Assembly: GCA_017163975.1 (NCBI GenBank)
Contig: JAFFSR010000082.1
Location: 733,001 to 797,000, forward strand
Direction of reading: 5' to 3'
Source: Anastatus disparis
Lineage: Eukaryota > Arthropoda > Insecta > Hymenoptera > Eupelmidae
DNA length: 64,000 bases
Shown piece after piece: positions 1-11,402 of the stretch (positions within the stretch are counted from its first letter, which is position 1; each line of letters starts with the position of its first letter). The notes under the pieces are model-generated. The model made no database searches, was not told the DNA's origin, and saw only the letters and a program-made list of their open reading frames with translations. The position numbers and the translations under genes are program-made.

Positions 1-182
1 GTCAAACTTTACTTGAAAAAAAAGCAACAAAATTAATTTGCTCTCATCAGACAAAATATTATTTTTCGCTATAGAAGTTGCGGACAACCCTTAATTTCTA
101 TCAATAATAACTAGTTTTCCCAAAAATTCACATTTTTTAATTAGAAAAGGATAGAGAGATCCAGCGTCCTCTTAAATCAAAA

Positions 183-300
183 GTTAGCTAAATTTAATAT
201 TATAATTAGCTAAATTTATACAAAATATAGATGGAAATTAGCTAAAACTTAGCTAAAATTTAGCTAAAATTTATATTAATTTTAAGCGATTTTAGGTAAA
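183..300. repeat. Minisatellite, TTAGCTAAATTT-like unit
   Basis: A degenerate unit of about 12 bases (TTAGCTAAATTT and variants) is repeated head to tail. Related words (AAGCTAAATTTGA, AGCTGGATTTAAGC) recur at 430-560. Confidence 0.6.
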
Positions 301-1579
301 TTTTGGTTTAACTACAGCTGGATTTTAACTGCATTTTAGATCTATTTATATTATATTCTCTAAAAGTATATCGACGCTGTCGTCGCTGTCGTCGTCAGAA
401 ATATGCCCCTCATTTTCGGAACTACATTACAGCGTTAAATTGAGCTGGATTTAAGCTTGTAATAAGCTTGGAAATAACTTAATTAAGCTAAATTTGAGTT
501 TTGAAATAACTAAAAATTAAGTGAATTAAGCTGAATTTAAGCTTGTAGTGAACTTGGGAATGGCTAATTTTAAATTTTGTATATAACGATATATTATAAC
601 ATATAAATTTAAGATTCATAATAGATGAAAAATAGGTAATAATATCCTTTCTACAATTAGCTAATTATCCTGCTATTATTGTGAAGTGTGATCATATAAA
701 ATAATTAATAATTTTATGATTTTATTTAAAGTATAGGGTTGAAAATATCATTTTGGAAAAGCTAAATTGAAGTATTATAAGCAAATGATAAAATTTAAAT
801 TTTGTTAAATTGAAATCAATCACTTGATTATAGTTTTTACAAATTTTATTTTATTTTTATTTAATTTTGTAAAAGAACACCGACATCACATTTTTCCAAA
901 TTTTTTATCCTTAATCCAAAAATGTTTTAAATATCTCTTTATTACTGCCTTACATTTTTACTAATAGAAAGCCAAATATAAAGAAATTTCAAAAAATTCT
1001 TCAATAAAGATTAAAAATTTGGAAAACTGCAATGTCGGCAGCTATGTATGAATTATATACCTTATTAAATCTCCTTAAATAATGTTTTCAATATTTTAAA
1101 ATTTTATGACATTATTTACATGTAATATTAATTTTATTATAGAAACAATTAATATGATTATGTTTATCTAGAGACAAACAAATTTAATACTGTTTACATT
1201 GAAACGTCAATGAAAAAAAAATTTTTTAATGAAAAACATTAAAGTCTCGATAAAAAACGAGGAAAAAAATGTTTGATTGATAGATTTATAGACTATTTTT
1301 TTATTCATTATGTTACAGTCAACGTAGGTATTCTTTTTATTTAATAATCTACGAATAAAAATAAGAGTTATTTTTCAGCAAATACATTGTTAGAAATTTG
1401 TGTAAATGATTAGATTCAATAAAAGATCATTGAAGATTTACCTGAAGAAAACTTTTGGATAATTAAAATTCGATAATTGTATTTTGAGTAAAATATGAAT
1501 AAAACGTGAATTCACGTTTGTATTAAAAAAATATGTTCGTGTAAGGTGAGTGGTCTGACGCTCCATCTTTCAACATAAC

Positions 1580-1715
1580 TATATAATATAGAAAAATATC
1601 GTCAAGTTGGCGTAACTAGGATATACGTCGTTTTTCGTTTGGAAAAGGCGAAACGTCGGTTTTGAGCGTGAAAAAGAGGAAACTTCGTAGAGAAACTTCT
1701 TTTTCAAATTTTAAA
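1580..1715 (+). repeat. Dispersed repeat, copy 1
   Basis: A block containing TTTTTCGTTTGG, GGCGTGAAAAAG-like and GAGAAACTTCTTTTTCAAAT words recurs in reverse complement at about 34600-34745, including the GAAACTTCTTTTTCAAAT stretch. The two copies lie 33 kb apart and in opposite orientation, as expected of an interspersed non-autonomous element. Family unknown. Confidence 0.55.
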
Positions 1716-2019
1716 TTAAAAAATGCTGCCAAGTGCTTTGGTGCAATGCTTTCTCATAGAGCTCATCGAGTAAAAGTAATTTTATTTTATTTTTTAGAAT
1801 GAGATTAAAAAAATAATTTCCATTTAAGAAAAATTAGCAAGTGTGAGAGAGTGATTAAGAAATTAAAAAGAGAGAGTCAAGGATGGATAAAAATAGGGTA
1901 AAAATGAGGCTTAATCTAAGATAGAAGGACAGACAGAAAGTGAGAAAGTAAGAAAAGAGTTAGAGAAAAAGTTAAATCAGAAATCAAAAGAAGTGATCAA
2001 CGAGCTAAGCAAAAAAAAT

Positions 2020-3395
2020 TATTTTTCAATAGCTTGTTTCATAAGGATAGTAGCAAATAACTTGTATAGAAATTTTAGAGCGAATCTATCGCGTAGGTTA
2101 CGTAAAATGAAAAAAACATCAAAAATCGAAATTTTTTTCAAAATTAAAAAAATTTTCTAGAATTCAAAATACGCTAAGAAAATTGGTTTTTAAAAGTCAT
2201 AGTTCTTTTGACAATGCAAATAATTCTCATGCAAATTTTAAAGCTAATTTATCAAGTAATTTACGTAAAATAAACAAAAAAATCAAAATTTTTTTTTAAT
2301 TTTTCAAATTGTTTTAAAATTAAAACTGCACTAAGGGAACCAATGTTTAATAGCTTCCCACCTACTTAGCTAAAATAGATAGTGTGAGGATATATACGTG
2401 TAAAGGAGTGTGAGTAACCAATCATGTACTGTATGGACGACCCTACCCCCTAAAGACGTGTTAACGTGTTAGCATGAGAGCGTCAGCTCTCTCACTTGAT
2501 TACCGACTGTATCCCTGGCTTTAGCAAATACAACGCTTAACCATATCTTTCGTGTATTCATTCAACTTAACCTTAAAACCTCTACCTCCTCTCATCTATA
2601 CTGTGTGGCTTTTGGTTGGAGTCCCAGGCCCTACAATAGTATGCAAAATTTGAAACAAATCCATCCAATAATTTTCGAGACTTAATTGGATAAATAAATA
2701 CAATTTTCTTTTCGAAATTTCTTTTTCAAAATTTTCAAAATGCTCAAAAATTAGAACTACACAAGAAATATCAGTTTTTTAAAATTTTCCTTCTTTTGTC
2801 CGTCGCAAATAATTTCCCTGCAAATTTTAGAACAAATTTATCGAGTACTTTACGTAAAATAAAAAAAAAATAAAAAGAAGAATCCAAATTATTTTCAAAA
2901 TCTTTGAAATTCTCTGAAATCGTAATAAGACTAAGTAAATTATTTTTCAAAAGCTTGTTTTCTTTAAACAATAGCAAATTAATTGTATACAAATTTCGGA
3001 GAAAATTTATCGAATGGTTTACGTAGAATAAAAGATAAATAAAAAATAAAAATTTTTTTGCAAATTTTCTAAATGCTTTAAAATTAAAACTGCACTGAGA
3101 AAATTAATTTTCCAAAGCTTGTTTTCTTTCGACAGCAAATGATTTGCATACAAATTTTGGAGCAAATCTATTGAATAGTTTTCGTGAAATATAAAAAAAA
3201 TAGGAAATAAAATTTTTTAAAAAAATGTTAAAAATGTTCTCAAATTAAAAGTACACTAAGAAAATCAGTTTTCGAAAGTTTTTCTTTTTTTTGCCGTCGA
3301 AAATAAATTTCATACAAAGTTTTAAGCAAATTTATCGATTGGTTTACATAAAATTAAAAAAAAATTAAAAATCAAAATTTTTTCACAATTTTTAA
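2020..3395. repeat. Satellite-like tandem repeat, ~165-bp period
   Basis: A unit of about 160-175 bases recurs near 2030, 2205, 2790, 2955, 3120 and 3290. Each copy carries CAAATTTTAGAGCAAATTTATCGA-like, TTTACGTAAAATAAAAAA-like and AAAATTAAAACTGCACTAAG-like words. Copies are diverged by point changes and A-tract length. A 300-bp foreign block interrupts the array at 2340-2640. No coding function is seen; the small ORFs here are by-products of the repeat. Confidence 0.6.
2340..2640. mobile_element. Insertion-like block inside the satellite
   Basis: The satellite is interrupted by about 300 bases of clearly higher GC content with no satellite words, containing CGACCCTACCCCCTAAAG and GGAGTCCCAGGCCCTACAA. 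The satellite resumes at TGCAAAATTTGAAACAAAT. Terminal repeats and target duplications were not resolved, so the class is unknown. Confidence 0.35.
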
Positions 3396-3426
3396 TATGG
3401 CTACACACACACACACGCGCGCGCGC
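3396..3426. repeat. (CA)n/(CG)n microsatellite
   Basis: A run of alternating CA is followed directly by alternating GC (ACACACACACGCGCGCGCGC), a purine-pyrimidine alternating tract. Confidence 0.85.
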
Positions 3427-3610
3427 TTCTATTGATTCATCGCTTTTTCTATGAGAACGCAAAAAGCAATCATTCAATTTATTGTACTAGCTTAAATTAC
3501 CTTGCTCCTAACGTCGCTCGGTTTGATTCTGACCTTTCTAAAAAATATTTTTAATTTAAAATATTTTCAATTTCAAAACTTCAATTTTTAAATGTATTTG
3601 TGTATGTAAT

Positions 3611-3611
<1 letters not shown>

Positions 3612-3662
<51 letters not shown>

Positions 3663-4060
3663 TGTGTGTGTATGTGCGTGTATGTGTATTTTTGTATATG
3701 CATTTGTTTTAATATATGTATATGTATGCATGTGTGTGAATGTATGTTTTTATGTGCGTGTATGTACGTCAATTATTTTATGTATATGTGCGCATGTGTA
3801 TAAGTGTGTGTACATGTGTATCTATGTATTCGTATGTATGTGTATGTGAGGGTATGTGTAAGTGCTCATGTTTGTACATGTATGCTTGTATACATGTATG
3901 TGCATATGTATGTGTGAATTTTTATGTGTATGTGCCAATATGTTTGTTTGTATGTGTTAAGTATATGTGTAAATATGTATGTGTAAGTGTATTCGTGTAT
4001 GTCTACGTGTATGTGTGTACGTGTATGTATATGTCCATATGTTTTTGTATGCATCAGTGA
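3612..4060. repeat. Long GT/TATG-rich microsatellite tract
   Basis: It starts with (TA)n then (TG)n and decays over about 400 bases into TGTATG variants. Open frames on both strands (Cys/Val/Tyr-rich or His/Thr-rich) are translations of the repeat and not genes. Confidence 0.9.
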
Positions 4061-4609
4061 TGCCGAAAGTGTTATTGTCAGAGAGAATTTTGCTGAAAAA
4101 TTTATTAAATATCATTTCAAACTATGTGAATAAGTTTAGAAAATTATTATAATTAGTAACTTATAAAGATTTGCTCACAATTCATATTATATTTTTTGAA
4201 TGAATCTTGATATAATTATTGTTATGTTAAATTATATTTTACTTATTGTATTATATTACAATATATTTCACTTCCAATAACTTATACTCATAACATTTAC
4301 ATGATATCAAGATTTAGTTAAATAATAAAAATATATTTAACATTATTTGAATTAATGTAAAAAAAGTTTAGAAAATCATTATAACTAATAACTTGTGAGT
4401 TATTGTGTTATTTTACTCAATGAAATTCACTATATAGGGCACCAAACACCTTTTCCCTTTAGATTTATTTCAATAATTTTTTTAATTAAAATATTATTCA
4501 AAAGCAGACTGAAGATTTTTAAAATTCAATATTTAAGAAAAACTGTTTTGAAGTTTCTAGTTATTATATCTTGAAATTATTAATTCTATACTTAGCTTTT
4601 ATAAGATAA

Positions 4610-5574
4610 CTAGCATCCCCCGTCACGGCTTCGCCCGCGCAATAGTTGGGCAGAAGTCGGTAGGTATAGAAATAGAATCTCAAAAACTATTATTTATTAA
4701 ATCGTACTCTTACAGGATGATAAAATCAACGTTATTTGCTATTGTGTTAATAAATGAAAACAAAAATTTTTTCATATTATTAATGATTAAAAAAGTTGAA
4801 AAAAAATTTATTTGCATAAAAATGGTTAAGTTTTCTAAACATCAAATTTCTTGAAAAATCTATGAGAAATTGTATTTTGAATAAAATTAACGTGATTTGA
4901 AAGCGGGTCAAATATCTTATATTTTTTGTTAATATATTTGGAATAAAATTTTTGGAAAAAATCGCAAATTATACATAATTATTTGTTATTTTGAAAATTA
5001 TTTTATTAACCATGAAGGGTTAAATTCTCATGTATGAGCCAATAAATATTTGAGGAATAAAAAATTTCCTTGAATAAGATATAAAATTTTGTCTAAAGTT
5101 AAAAAAATTGTCTAATGGAATGGATTCTGCCTAATGGAATAGAAAAATATTACATTAAATAATTCGAGGTAATATTACTCTGTGATTAGAGAATATGCAA
5201 TAAAAATTTATTGTGTTGAAGTTACGGAATATCAAAGGTGTATAAGTATTTCTACCGTACCAGTTTAATAAAGTGAAAGACAAAATCGGTCGCCACCTAT
5301 TGGGCAATCAAGGAAAGTAGCAAGGATAGAGCATGTTGACCGCAGAACGCCGAAAAAAAGTAGTCCCTATTCCCTACGCGTTAAGATCTAGATCTATAAT
5401 TATTTTATTGCAATTATTGATTAAAAAAAGTAATTATCTATATAGCCTATAACACTCGTCACATTATAAAGAATTTAAATTTAAAATTTGAAAACGATCG
5501 GTTCAGTAGTTTTTGAGATAATTGAGAACATTCAAACAAACGCTGTCCTTTTATATAATAGTAAGATTTTTTCC
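4610..5574. mobile_element. ~965-bp insertion in repeat copy 1
   Basis: Copy 1 is interrupted relative to copy 2 (6440-6475). The inserted block begins AACTAGCATCCCCCGTCACG with CGGCTTCGCCCGCGC and ends CAAACGCTGTCCTTTTATAT followed by AATAGTAAGAT. The word TAAGAT occurs at the left junction and again at the right end, a candidate 5-6 base target duplication. Similar-looking non-autonomous repeats are widespread in invertebrates, but I cannot name the family. No open frame. Confidence 0.45.
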
Positions 5575-6798
5575 TAGTATCTCTTATTTACATTAGCTAA
5601 TAATACTTGAAAAAGATACTTGAAAAAAGAATCTTGTTATTTTACTCCTTGTAGCTGAAATGCAAAAATATTTGTTATCGAAATAAATAAATATAATAAT
5701 TCATATTATAAGGTTATTTAAATTGATTAGTATTCATCTTGACTAATGAAACAATGGATTTGTTGTAAGGTCAACAAATAAATTATTAATTGTTACACTG
5801 ATAGTTGTTAAAACAATCTATTTTATATTTCTTAAATAAATCTTTATATTATCACTGTTATATTAAATTATATTTCATTTATTCAATAATGTTATACTAA
5901 ATTTCATTTTGAATAATTTATACTTTCAAAATTTATATATCAATATTGCTGAATAATTTATTAAATATTATTTAAAACTATGTGAATAAGTTTAGAAAAT
6001 TATTATAATTAGTAACTTATAAAGATTTGCTCATAATTCATATTGTTTTTTTTAATAAATCTTGATATAATTATAGTTACGTTAGATTACATTTCACTGA
6101 TTGTATTATATACAATATATTTTACTTTCAATAACTTATACTTATAAGATTTACATGATATCAAGATTTAGTTGAATACTAAAAATATATTTTACATTAT
6201 TTGAAATAATGTAAAAACAGTTCAGAAAATTATTATAACTAATAACTTATGAGTTATTATATTATCCTACTCAATAAAATTCTTAATATAGAGCACAAGA
6301 CACCTTTTTCCCTCAGATTTGATTCAATTCTTTTTTGAATAAAAATATTATTTAAAAGCTGATTAAAGATTTTTAAAATTCAATATTTAAGAAAATCTGT
6401 TTCGAAGTTTCTAATTATTATATTTTAAAATTATCAATTCCATATTTATCTTTTAAAGAATAATTATTTTCTAGTATCTCTTATTTACATAAGCTAATGA
6501 TATGAAAAAAGATACTTGACAAAAGAATCTTGTTATTTTACTTGTTGTAGCTGAAATGCAAATATATTTGTTATCGAAATAAATAAATATAATAATTCAT
6601 ATTATGAGGTAATTTGAACTGATTAGTACTCACCTCGACAAGTGAAACAATAGATTTGGTATAAGGTCAACAAATAAATAATTAACTGTTATACTTGAAT
6701 TAATCTTGAAATAATTATTCTTATGTTAAATTATATTTTACTTATCCTTTTATATTGCAATATATTTCACTTTCAATAACTTATACTTATAACATTTT

Positions 6799-7017
6799 TG
6801 ACAGTCCGTGCGAGAAGCTCGATTTCACGCACGCTGTACAAAGTGACACGTGCGAAAATGGAGCTTCTCACACGTCATGTCAAAAAATAGTGTTCAATAC
6901 TCATGCGAGAAAGTGATTTCTCACTCGTGTGACCTTTTCAACCACGCTTCGCTCGGGCGCAAACCGCCACACGAGTAAAAAATCACTTTATCGCACTAGT
7001 ACCGAAATATACTATTA
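6799..7017. mobile_element. Small palindrome-rich insertion, MITE-like
   Basis: The block splits the sequence AACATTTACATGATATC, which is continuous in copies 1 and 2. It has nested inverted repeats: GTGCGAGAAGCTC pairs with GAGCTTCTCACACG, and AGTGATTTCTCACTCGTGTG pairs with CACACGAGTAAAAAATCACT. It is GC- and CpG-richer than its surroundings. No ORF. Confidence 0.5.
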
Positions 7018-7204
7018 CATGATATCAAGATTCAGTTAAATAATAAAAATATATCTAACATTATTTGAATTAATGTGAAAAGAGTTCATAAAATTATTAT
7101 AACTAATAACTTATGAGTTATTATGTTATTTTACTCAATAAAATTCTCAATTTAGGGCACCAAACACCTTTTCCCCTTAGATTTAATTCAAATCTTTTTT
7201 GAAT

Positions 7205-7336
7205 AATAGTATATTATTCACCGAGGGTAAAAAGTTGACCATTAAATGTTCGCGTATAGATTGCCCCCCGAGCGCAGCGAGGGTGGCAAATACGCGAACA
7301 ATTGCTGGTCAACTTTTCTCCCGAGGTGAATATACG
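7205..7336. mobile_element. ~130-bp palindromic element
   Basis: GTATATTATTCACCGAGGG followed by AAAAAGTTGACC at the left pairs with GGTCAACTTTT and CCCGAGGTGAATATAC at the right. Inside, GTTCGCGTA pairs with TACGCGAAC around a CCGAGCGCAGCGAGGG core. The whole unit can fold into a near-complete hairpin. It sits in repeat copy 3 beside another insertion (7337-7955). The ORF at 7199-7384 only reflects it. Confidence 0.55.
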
Positions 7337-7955
7337 ATTTTTTCTTATCTCCGGCGAAAAGTGCGTCTTACTTACCCGTTGTAATAATTCGTTTTTGATG
7401 ATAAATCATTAAAATAAAAATATCGCTATGAATCGCCTGCTACTTTCGACCGAGTATGCTCTATCTTTCTCTGCCCCACTCCCACAGATGATAAATCATT
7501 AAAACAAACCATCAATATTTCACTCACATTTTATAATGTACATACTTTATAATTCACACACTTTATAACACACTGCAATTTATAATTTACAAAATAAAAC
7601 AAGTTAGATTTTAATAATAAAATGTTTAAAATTACTATAAGAATGATAAAGAAAAAGATACTTAATGCTTGTTGTAACCGGCAAATAAAGAAAGCTAGAC
7701 ATAGCCCCCTCTATTCGAGGCTACCTTTATTGTATATATAAGAGAAAGAAAGGGAGAGGGAGAGAGTCAATGCTTAAAGCCGGTGGACAGAGAAGGATAG
7801 ACGCAACCCTCTCTATTCTTAACTGCCGTGAAAAACAGAGCGTCAAAACGATTGCGCACCCCTAGTGCGCCGAGCCGCCGTGGATAATGCTTCGCTTCTC
7901 TCTCGCGAAGTAGACGTCTTTTGACGTACTTTTCGCCAGGGGATGAGAAAAAAAT
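7337..7955. mobile_element. Non-autonomous TIR element, ~620 bp
   Basis: Ends are inverted repeats of about 30 bases. Left: TTTTTTCTTATCTCCGGCGA then AAAGTGCGTC. Right end, reverse-complemented: TTTTTTCTCATCCCCTGGCG then AAAAGTACGTC. The interior holds GA-rich sequence and GC-rich stretches (7840-7920) but no transposase. It lies in repeat copy 3, absent from copies 1 and 2. Confidence 0.55.
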
Positions 7956-8015
7956 ATTATTTAGAAGCAAACCAAAGATTTTTAAAATTCAATATTTAAG
8001 AAAAATTGTTTTGAA

Positions 8016-8382
8016 GTTACTCAGTTTGATACTTATAATAAATGCTTATAAAAATTTATTAACTCATTTACACTGCAAAAATACAGTCGATTCCTCTAGT
8101 TATATATGTAAAAAATACAATAAAATAATTAGAGCGACAAAAACATGCAAAATATTGTCATAAAGCGAAAAATGCCGACTTGACATGTATCACATGCAAA
8201 AAACTTTCGCTTTGACTATGAAATGGTATTTTTTGCCTGACGATAATATTTTGTATATTATTGTGGCTTTAACTATTTTAAATTATGCATGTACATGACT
8301 AGAGGTATTGACTAAATTTTTGACGTATGAATGAGTAAATAAATTATTATAAGCATTTATTATAAACACTGAACTAAGTAAC
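8016..8382. mobile_element. Foldback MITE, family F1 copy 1
   Basis: GTTACTCAGTTTGATACTTA at the left matches GTTACTTAGTTCAGTGTTTA from the right end in reverse complement. Pairing continues through TAATAAATGCTTATAA into the centre, so nearly the whole 367 bases fold back. A second, truncated copy lies at about 32430-32660 and shares TACACTGCAAAAATA and GTCGATTCCTCTAGT words. Confidence 0.7.
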
Positions 8383-8859
8383 CAATTTGGTTCCGACCGC
8401 CTCCTAATAAAATAAAAACGAAATTAGATTTACATAAGAAACTTTTCGGAGATCATTCATGATATATTCATTATTAAATCAGGTAATTGAAAAGAATTTG
8501 TATAGTATATCATATTATTTTAGCTATAAATTTCTGGAAAATTGCAAAAGTGAAAAAAGAAATGAAAATCATTTAAAGTTCATCTTGCTATTTTCATCAT
8601 ATAAGTAAAAATAAATGAGATAGAGTAAAAAGATTTGTGAAAGGTATTTTGTGCACTTAATTAAATTAATGCTAAGACTTAATTTTATTGGCATTCAATT
8701 TTTTTTTCTAATGACAATTCATAGCATTTTTCATAACTTTTTTTTTGTTTTTCAGCTTTTACGAATGAAAATACAATTAATCAAATAAGTTAATATAAAA
8801 GCAATTCTAAGTTTATTTAAAGTAGATAAAAAGTGTTGAAACAATTTTAATTTTTAATA
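8383..8859. other. Non-coding DNA upstream of the Helitron ORFs
   Basis: AT-rich sequence with no recognised feature. The Helitron 5' terminus should lie here or further left, but a Helitron end starting with TC could not be identified with confidence. Confidence 0.4.
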
Positions 8860-9501
8860 ATGGGTCTGATTGAGGAAAATAAATTAATTGTTAAAAGACA
8901 AGGATTGTATAGGGGAATTGCTTCCATGTTAACTGATATTCATATATTAGAATTTAATAATATTTTAAACCGGTGCACCTTATTTAATATGCAATCAACT
9001 TTACTTATCCAAAGACCGCAATACATTAATTCAGTACCTATTGATACCGAATTTATACAATTATTATTTTCTGGAAATTTCAAAAGATGTCACTGGATTT
9101 GTATGTATTATAATAATAAAATAATTTATGTATGTGACAGCTTAAATCTTAAATATTTACAAGATGAACATAAAATCTATATAAACAAATTATTTCCGAA
9201 CAAATCGGAATTAAGCATAGTTTTCGAAACAGTACAATCACAAACAAATAATTATGATTGCGGCGTTTTTGCAATTGCTTTTGCTGTTGCAATACCTTAC
9301 AATTTATGTCCATGCTGCTTAAAATACGATATTTCTCAAACGCGATTACATTTATTAAAAATTTTTGAAACACAGCAAATAACAATGTTTCCAATTTTAC
9401 ATAATTATAATAATGCATCTATTAATTACAATAATCCACCGGACATGATAAGAAGAAGTTTTCGTCATGAACCTTGTTTATATAAAATACCATTAAATTA
9501 A
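8860..9501 (+). CDS. Ulp1-like (C48 family) cysteine protease ORF of the Helitron
   Basis: 213 codons. The second half carries the C48/Ulp1 SUMO-protease layout: His in RCHWICMYY (about residue 78), Asp in VCDSLNLKY (about 92), Gln in ETVQSQTNNYDCG (about 127) and Cys in NYDCGVFAIAF (about 136). The order H-D-Q-C with roughly this spacing is the catalytic signature of the family, and all four residues are present. The C-terminal part (LHLLKIFETQ) also fits. A stop codon ends the ORF, but the same frame continues after it as DNAEIELLEKK and on to 9741, so the original protein was longer. It lies upstream of, and on the same strand as, Helitron N, Rep and helicase relics, suggesting one transposon-encoded polyprotein or gene pair. 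The substrate is unknown; processing of the Helitron protein or deSUMOylation are both possible. Confidence 0.7.
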   Translation: MGLIEENKLIVKRQGLYRGIASMLTDIHILEFNNILNRCTLFNMQSTLLIQRPQYINSVPIDTEFIQLLFSGNFKRCHWICMYYNNKIIYVCDSLNLKYLQDEHKIYINKLFPNKSELSIVFETVQSQTNNYDCGVFAIAFAVAIPYNLCPCCLKYDISQTRLHLLKIFETQQITMFPILHNYNNASINYNNPPDMIRRSFRHEPCLYKIPLN

Positions 9502-10070
9502 GATAACGCTGAGATTGAACTTCTTGAAAAAAAATTACAAATGCATTTATTAGCAGAACAAAAAAAAATAATACAAATGTATTGCAAACCAAAGGATTTT
9601 ATTCTTGTAATGATTCCGATGGAAATTGACAATGACTTTTCAGAAAAAAATTTTTTAAGACAAAATGATTATTTAATGGATTTTGATGATATTAGATTAA
9701 TTATAACGATGATAAAATTAAGAATAATGAGATTGAATTAAATCAATAGGAATAGATGACAAAGGATCTTCATATATAACAGAATTGATTAAGAAAAAGG
9801 TGACAGAAAAATCAAATGAATATCGAAAAAATGCAATAAAACAGAAGATTACAAAAATAATGGAAAAAAAGTAACAAATTAGAACAAAAACGTGTCAATG
9901 ATGCTTTACGAAAAAAAGCTTATTTAAAAATGAAAATGGAACAACCAAATAAATATAAAGAAAAGTTAGAAAATACTAAGAAAACGAAATTAGAATCCAA
10001 GGAAAAAAAAAGTAATGATGAATTGGAACAAATACGTGCGAATGAGGCTTCACGTAAGAAAGAAGCTTAT
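9502..10070 (+). pseudogene. Helitron lysine-rich linker, 5' part
   Basis: After the stop at 9499-9501 the protease frame runs on to 9741. From about 9742 to 10070 frames change several times, but charged repeats are visible: KAYLKMKMEQPNKYKEKLE, ANEASRKKEAY. Similar Lys/Glu/Tyr-rich repeats commonly precede the Helitron N domain in insect Helitron proteins. The alignment is cut at 10070 by the SINE-like insertion and resumes at 11486 with IKL-stop-KEQSNKYEKIL, which lines up residue by residue with the earlier repeat. Broken by stops and frameshifts. Confidence 0.6.
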
Positions 10071-10102
10071 TTTTTTACTACGTTTTTATTAACTCGCTTT
10101 GG

Positions 10103-10133
<31 letters not shown>
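10103..10133. repeat. (TCTG)n microsatellite
   Basis: Several perfect TCTG units in a row. They read as CAGA on the minus strand, near the tail of the SINE-like unit. Confidence 0.85.
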
Positions 10134-10244
10134 TCGGTACGAATTTTGCAACCGATTGTAAACTAACTTCCTGATGAGCTAGAGACTTGAAATTTTAAAT
10201 ATAGCTCGGAACTGGATGACAATGCAATATTATAAAAAAAATAT

Positions 10245-10645
10245 ATATATCTACCGAACAATATATTAATATATTCAATCATATACGGAGATGTTGGCAA
10301 AATTGAAGATTTGAAGATTTTATATATAGATACACTTTTAACATTAGTGTCTAAACATCTTCGAAAATTTTAAAAATCTTCTTTTAATATATATGAATAT
10401 ATTAATATATTAATATATCAAATATAGTAATATATTAATATAGTAATATATTAATATATTAATATATTCAATATTATATTTTTGCATGCATTGTTGGATA
10501 ATATAATTAAATATATATTCCCACCGAAAAATATATTAATACAATTATATACGGAGATATTGGAAAAATTGAAATTTTGAAGATTTTATATATAGATATA
10601 CTTTTAACATTAGTGTCTAACCATCTTCGAAAATTTTTAAAATTC
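10245..10645. repeat. Direct duplication of a ~140-bp AT-rich block
   Basis: The run CACCGAAAAATATATTAATA, the word ATATACGGAGAT, GAAGATTTTATATATAGATA and CATTAGTGTCTAA occurs at about 10250-10370 and again at 10505-10640. The two blocks are separated by a TATTAATATAT-rich tract. Confidence 0.65.
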
Positions 10646-11024
10646 TTTAACTTCTCATATTGCAATTAGACATAAATTACAGCATTTTGTATTGTACATA
10701 TAAAATTTGAGACTGTATTTTATTCATTTTATGGTCTATCAATGCATAAAACAATAAATTTTGGTTGAATTTCTAATAGCGTCATTATCGTCAAAATGGC
10801 GGGAAACTCAGCATGCGATTACGTGTTCTCTAAAAAAAATAGATGAAACACGTTTTAGTCCCTTGATAACAATATATATGCTATATAATATGCACTGTTG
10901 GACAACACGATAAATAATATTAATAATAATAATAATACCAAAAGGTATAAGATAATATCTAAATAAAAAAAAAATTTTCAATCTACCACGTTTTTTAATT
11001 GAACTAAAAAATATAAAATAATAT

Positions 11025-11285
11025 TAAAAATAAAAAAAAAACTTTTTAATGTACTACGTTTTTATAATGAACCAAAAAGTATAAAATAATGTGTAATAAA
11101 ATGAATAATGATTTGAAATAAAAAAACGTGGGGTGCATACAATACATAATAATAAACATGCGCCCCACGTTTTTTTATTTCAAATCATTATTCATTTTAT
11201 TACACATTATTTTATACTTTTTGGTTCATTATAAAAACGTAGTACATTAAAAAGTTTATTTTTTATTTTTAATATTATTTTTTTT
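11025..11285. repeat. Large hairpin, nearly perfect
   Basis: The arm with TTTTTAATGTACTACGTTTT and ATGAATAATGATTTGAAATA (11041-11130) is repeated as its reverse complement at 11165-11260. A loop of about 35 bases around GTGCATACAATACATAATAA separates the arms. The near identity of the arms suggests a young foldback insertion inside the SINE-like unit. Confidence 0.75.
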
Positions 11286-11402
11286 TAATTATATCCACGG
11301 GCATTACTGCCTTTTTTTAACACATGGAAATTAATTTTTTAATACAACACAATTTGACGTATTATTTAACGTGGTGTCGGCCCACGGTAGAGACAGCGAA
11401 AA

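Larger units (their letters stand above)
1..2010. other. AT-rich non-coding DNA
   Basis: No reading frame longer than about 60 codons resembles a protein. The stretch holds a short minisatellite (183-300), a loose return of the same motif near 430-560, and a dispersed repeat near 1580-1715. Nothing else was recognised. Confidence 0.6.
4075..8015. repeat. Degenerate ~750-bp tandem repeats, three copies with insertions
   Basis: Blocks near 4075-4605, 5575-6470 and 6470-8015 share long collinear similarity. Shared words include TTTGCTCATAATTCATATT-like, TTACATGATATCAAGATT, GAGTTATTATGTTATTTTAC-like and CACCAAACACCTTTT. The segment from CTAGTATCTCTTATTTACAT to GGTCAACAAATAAAT recurs at 5577 and 6472. 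The copies serve as empty-site references for insertions at 4610-5574, 6799-7017, 7205-7955 and 8016. No coding potential. Confidence 0.65.

Noticed and set aside
3581..4060. Overlapping ORFs rich in Cys/Val/Tyr (plus) and His/Thr (minus)
   Set aside because: They are translations of the GT/TATG microsatellite and have no other support.
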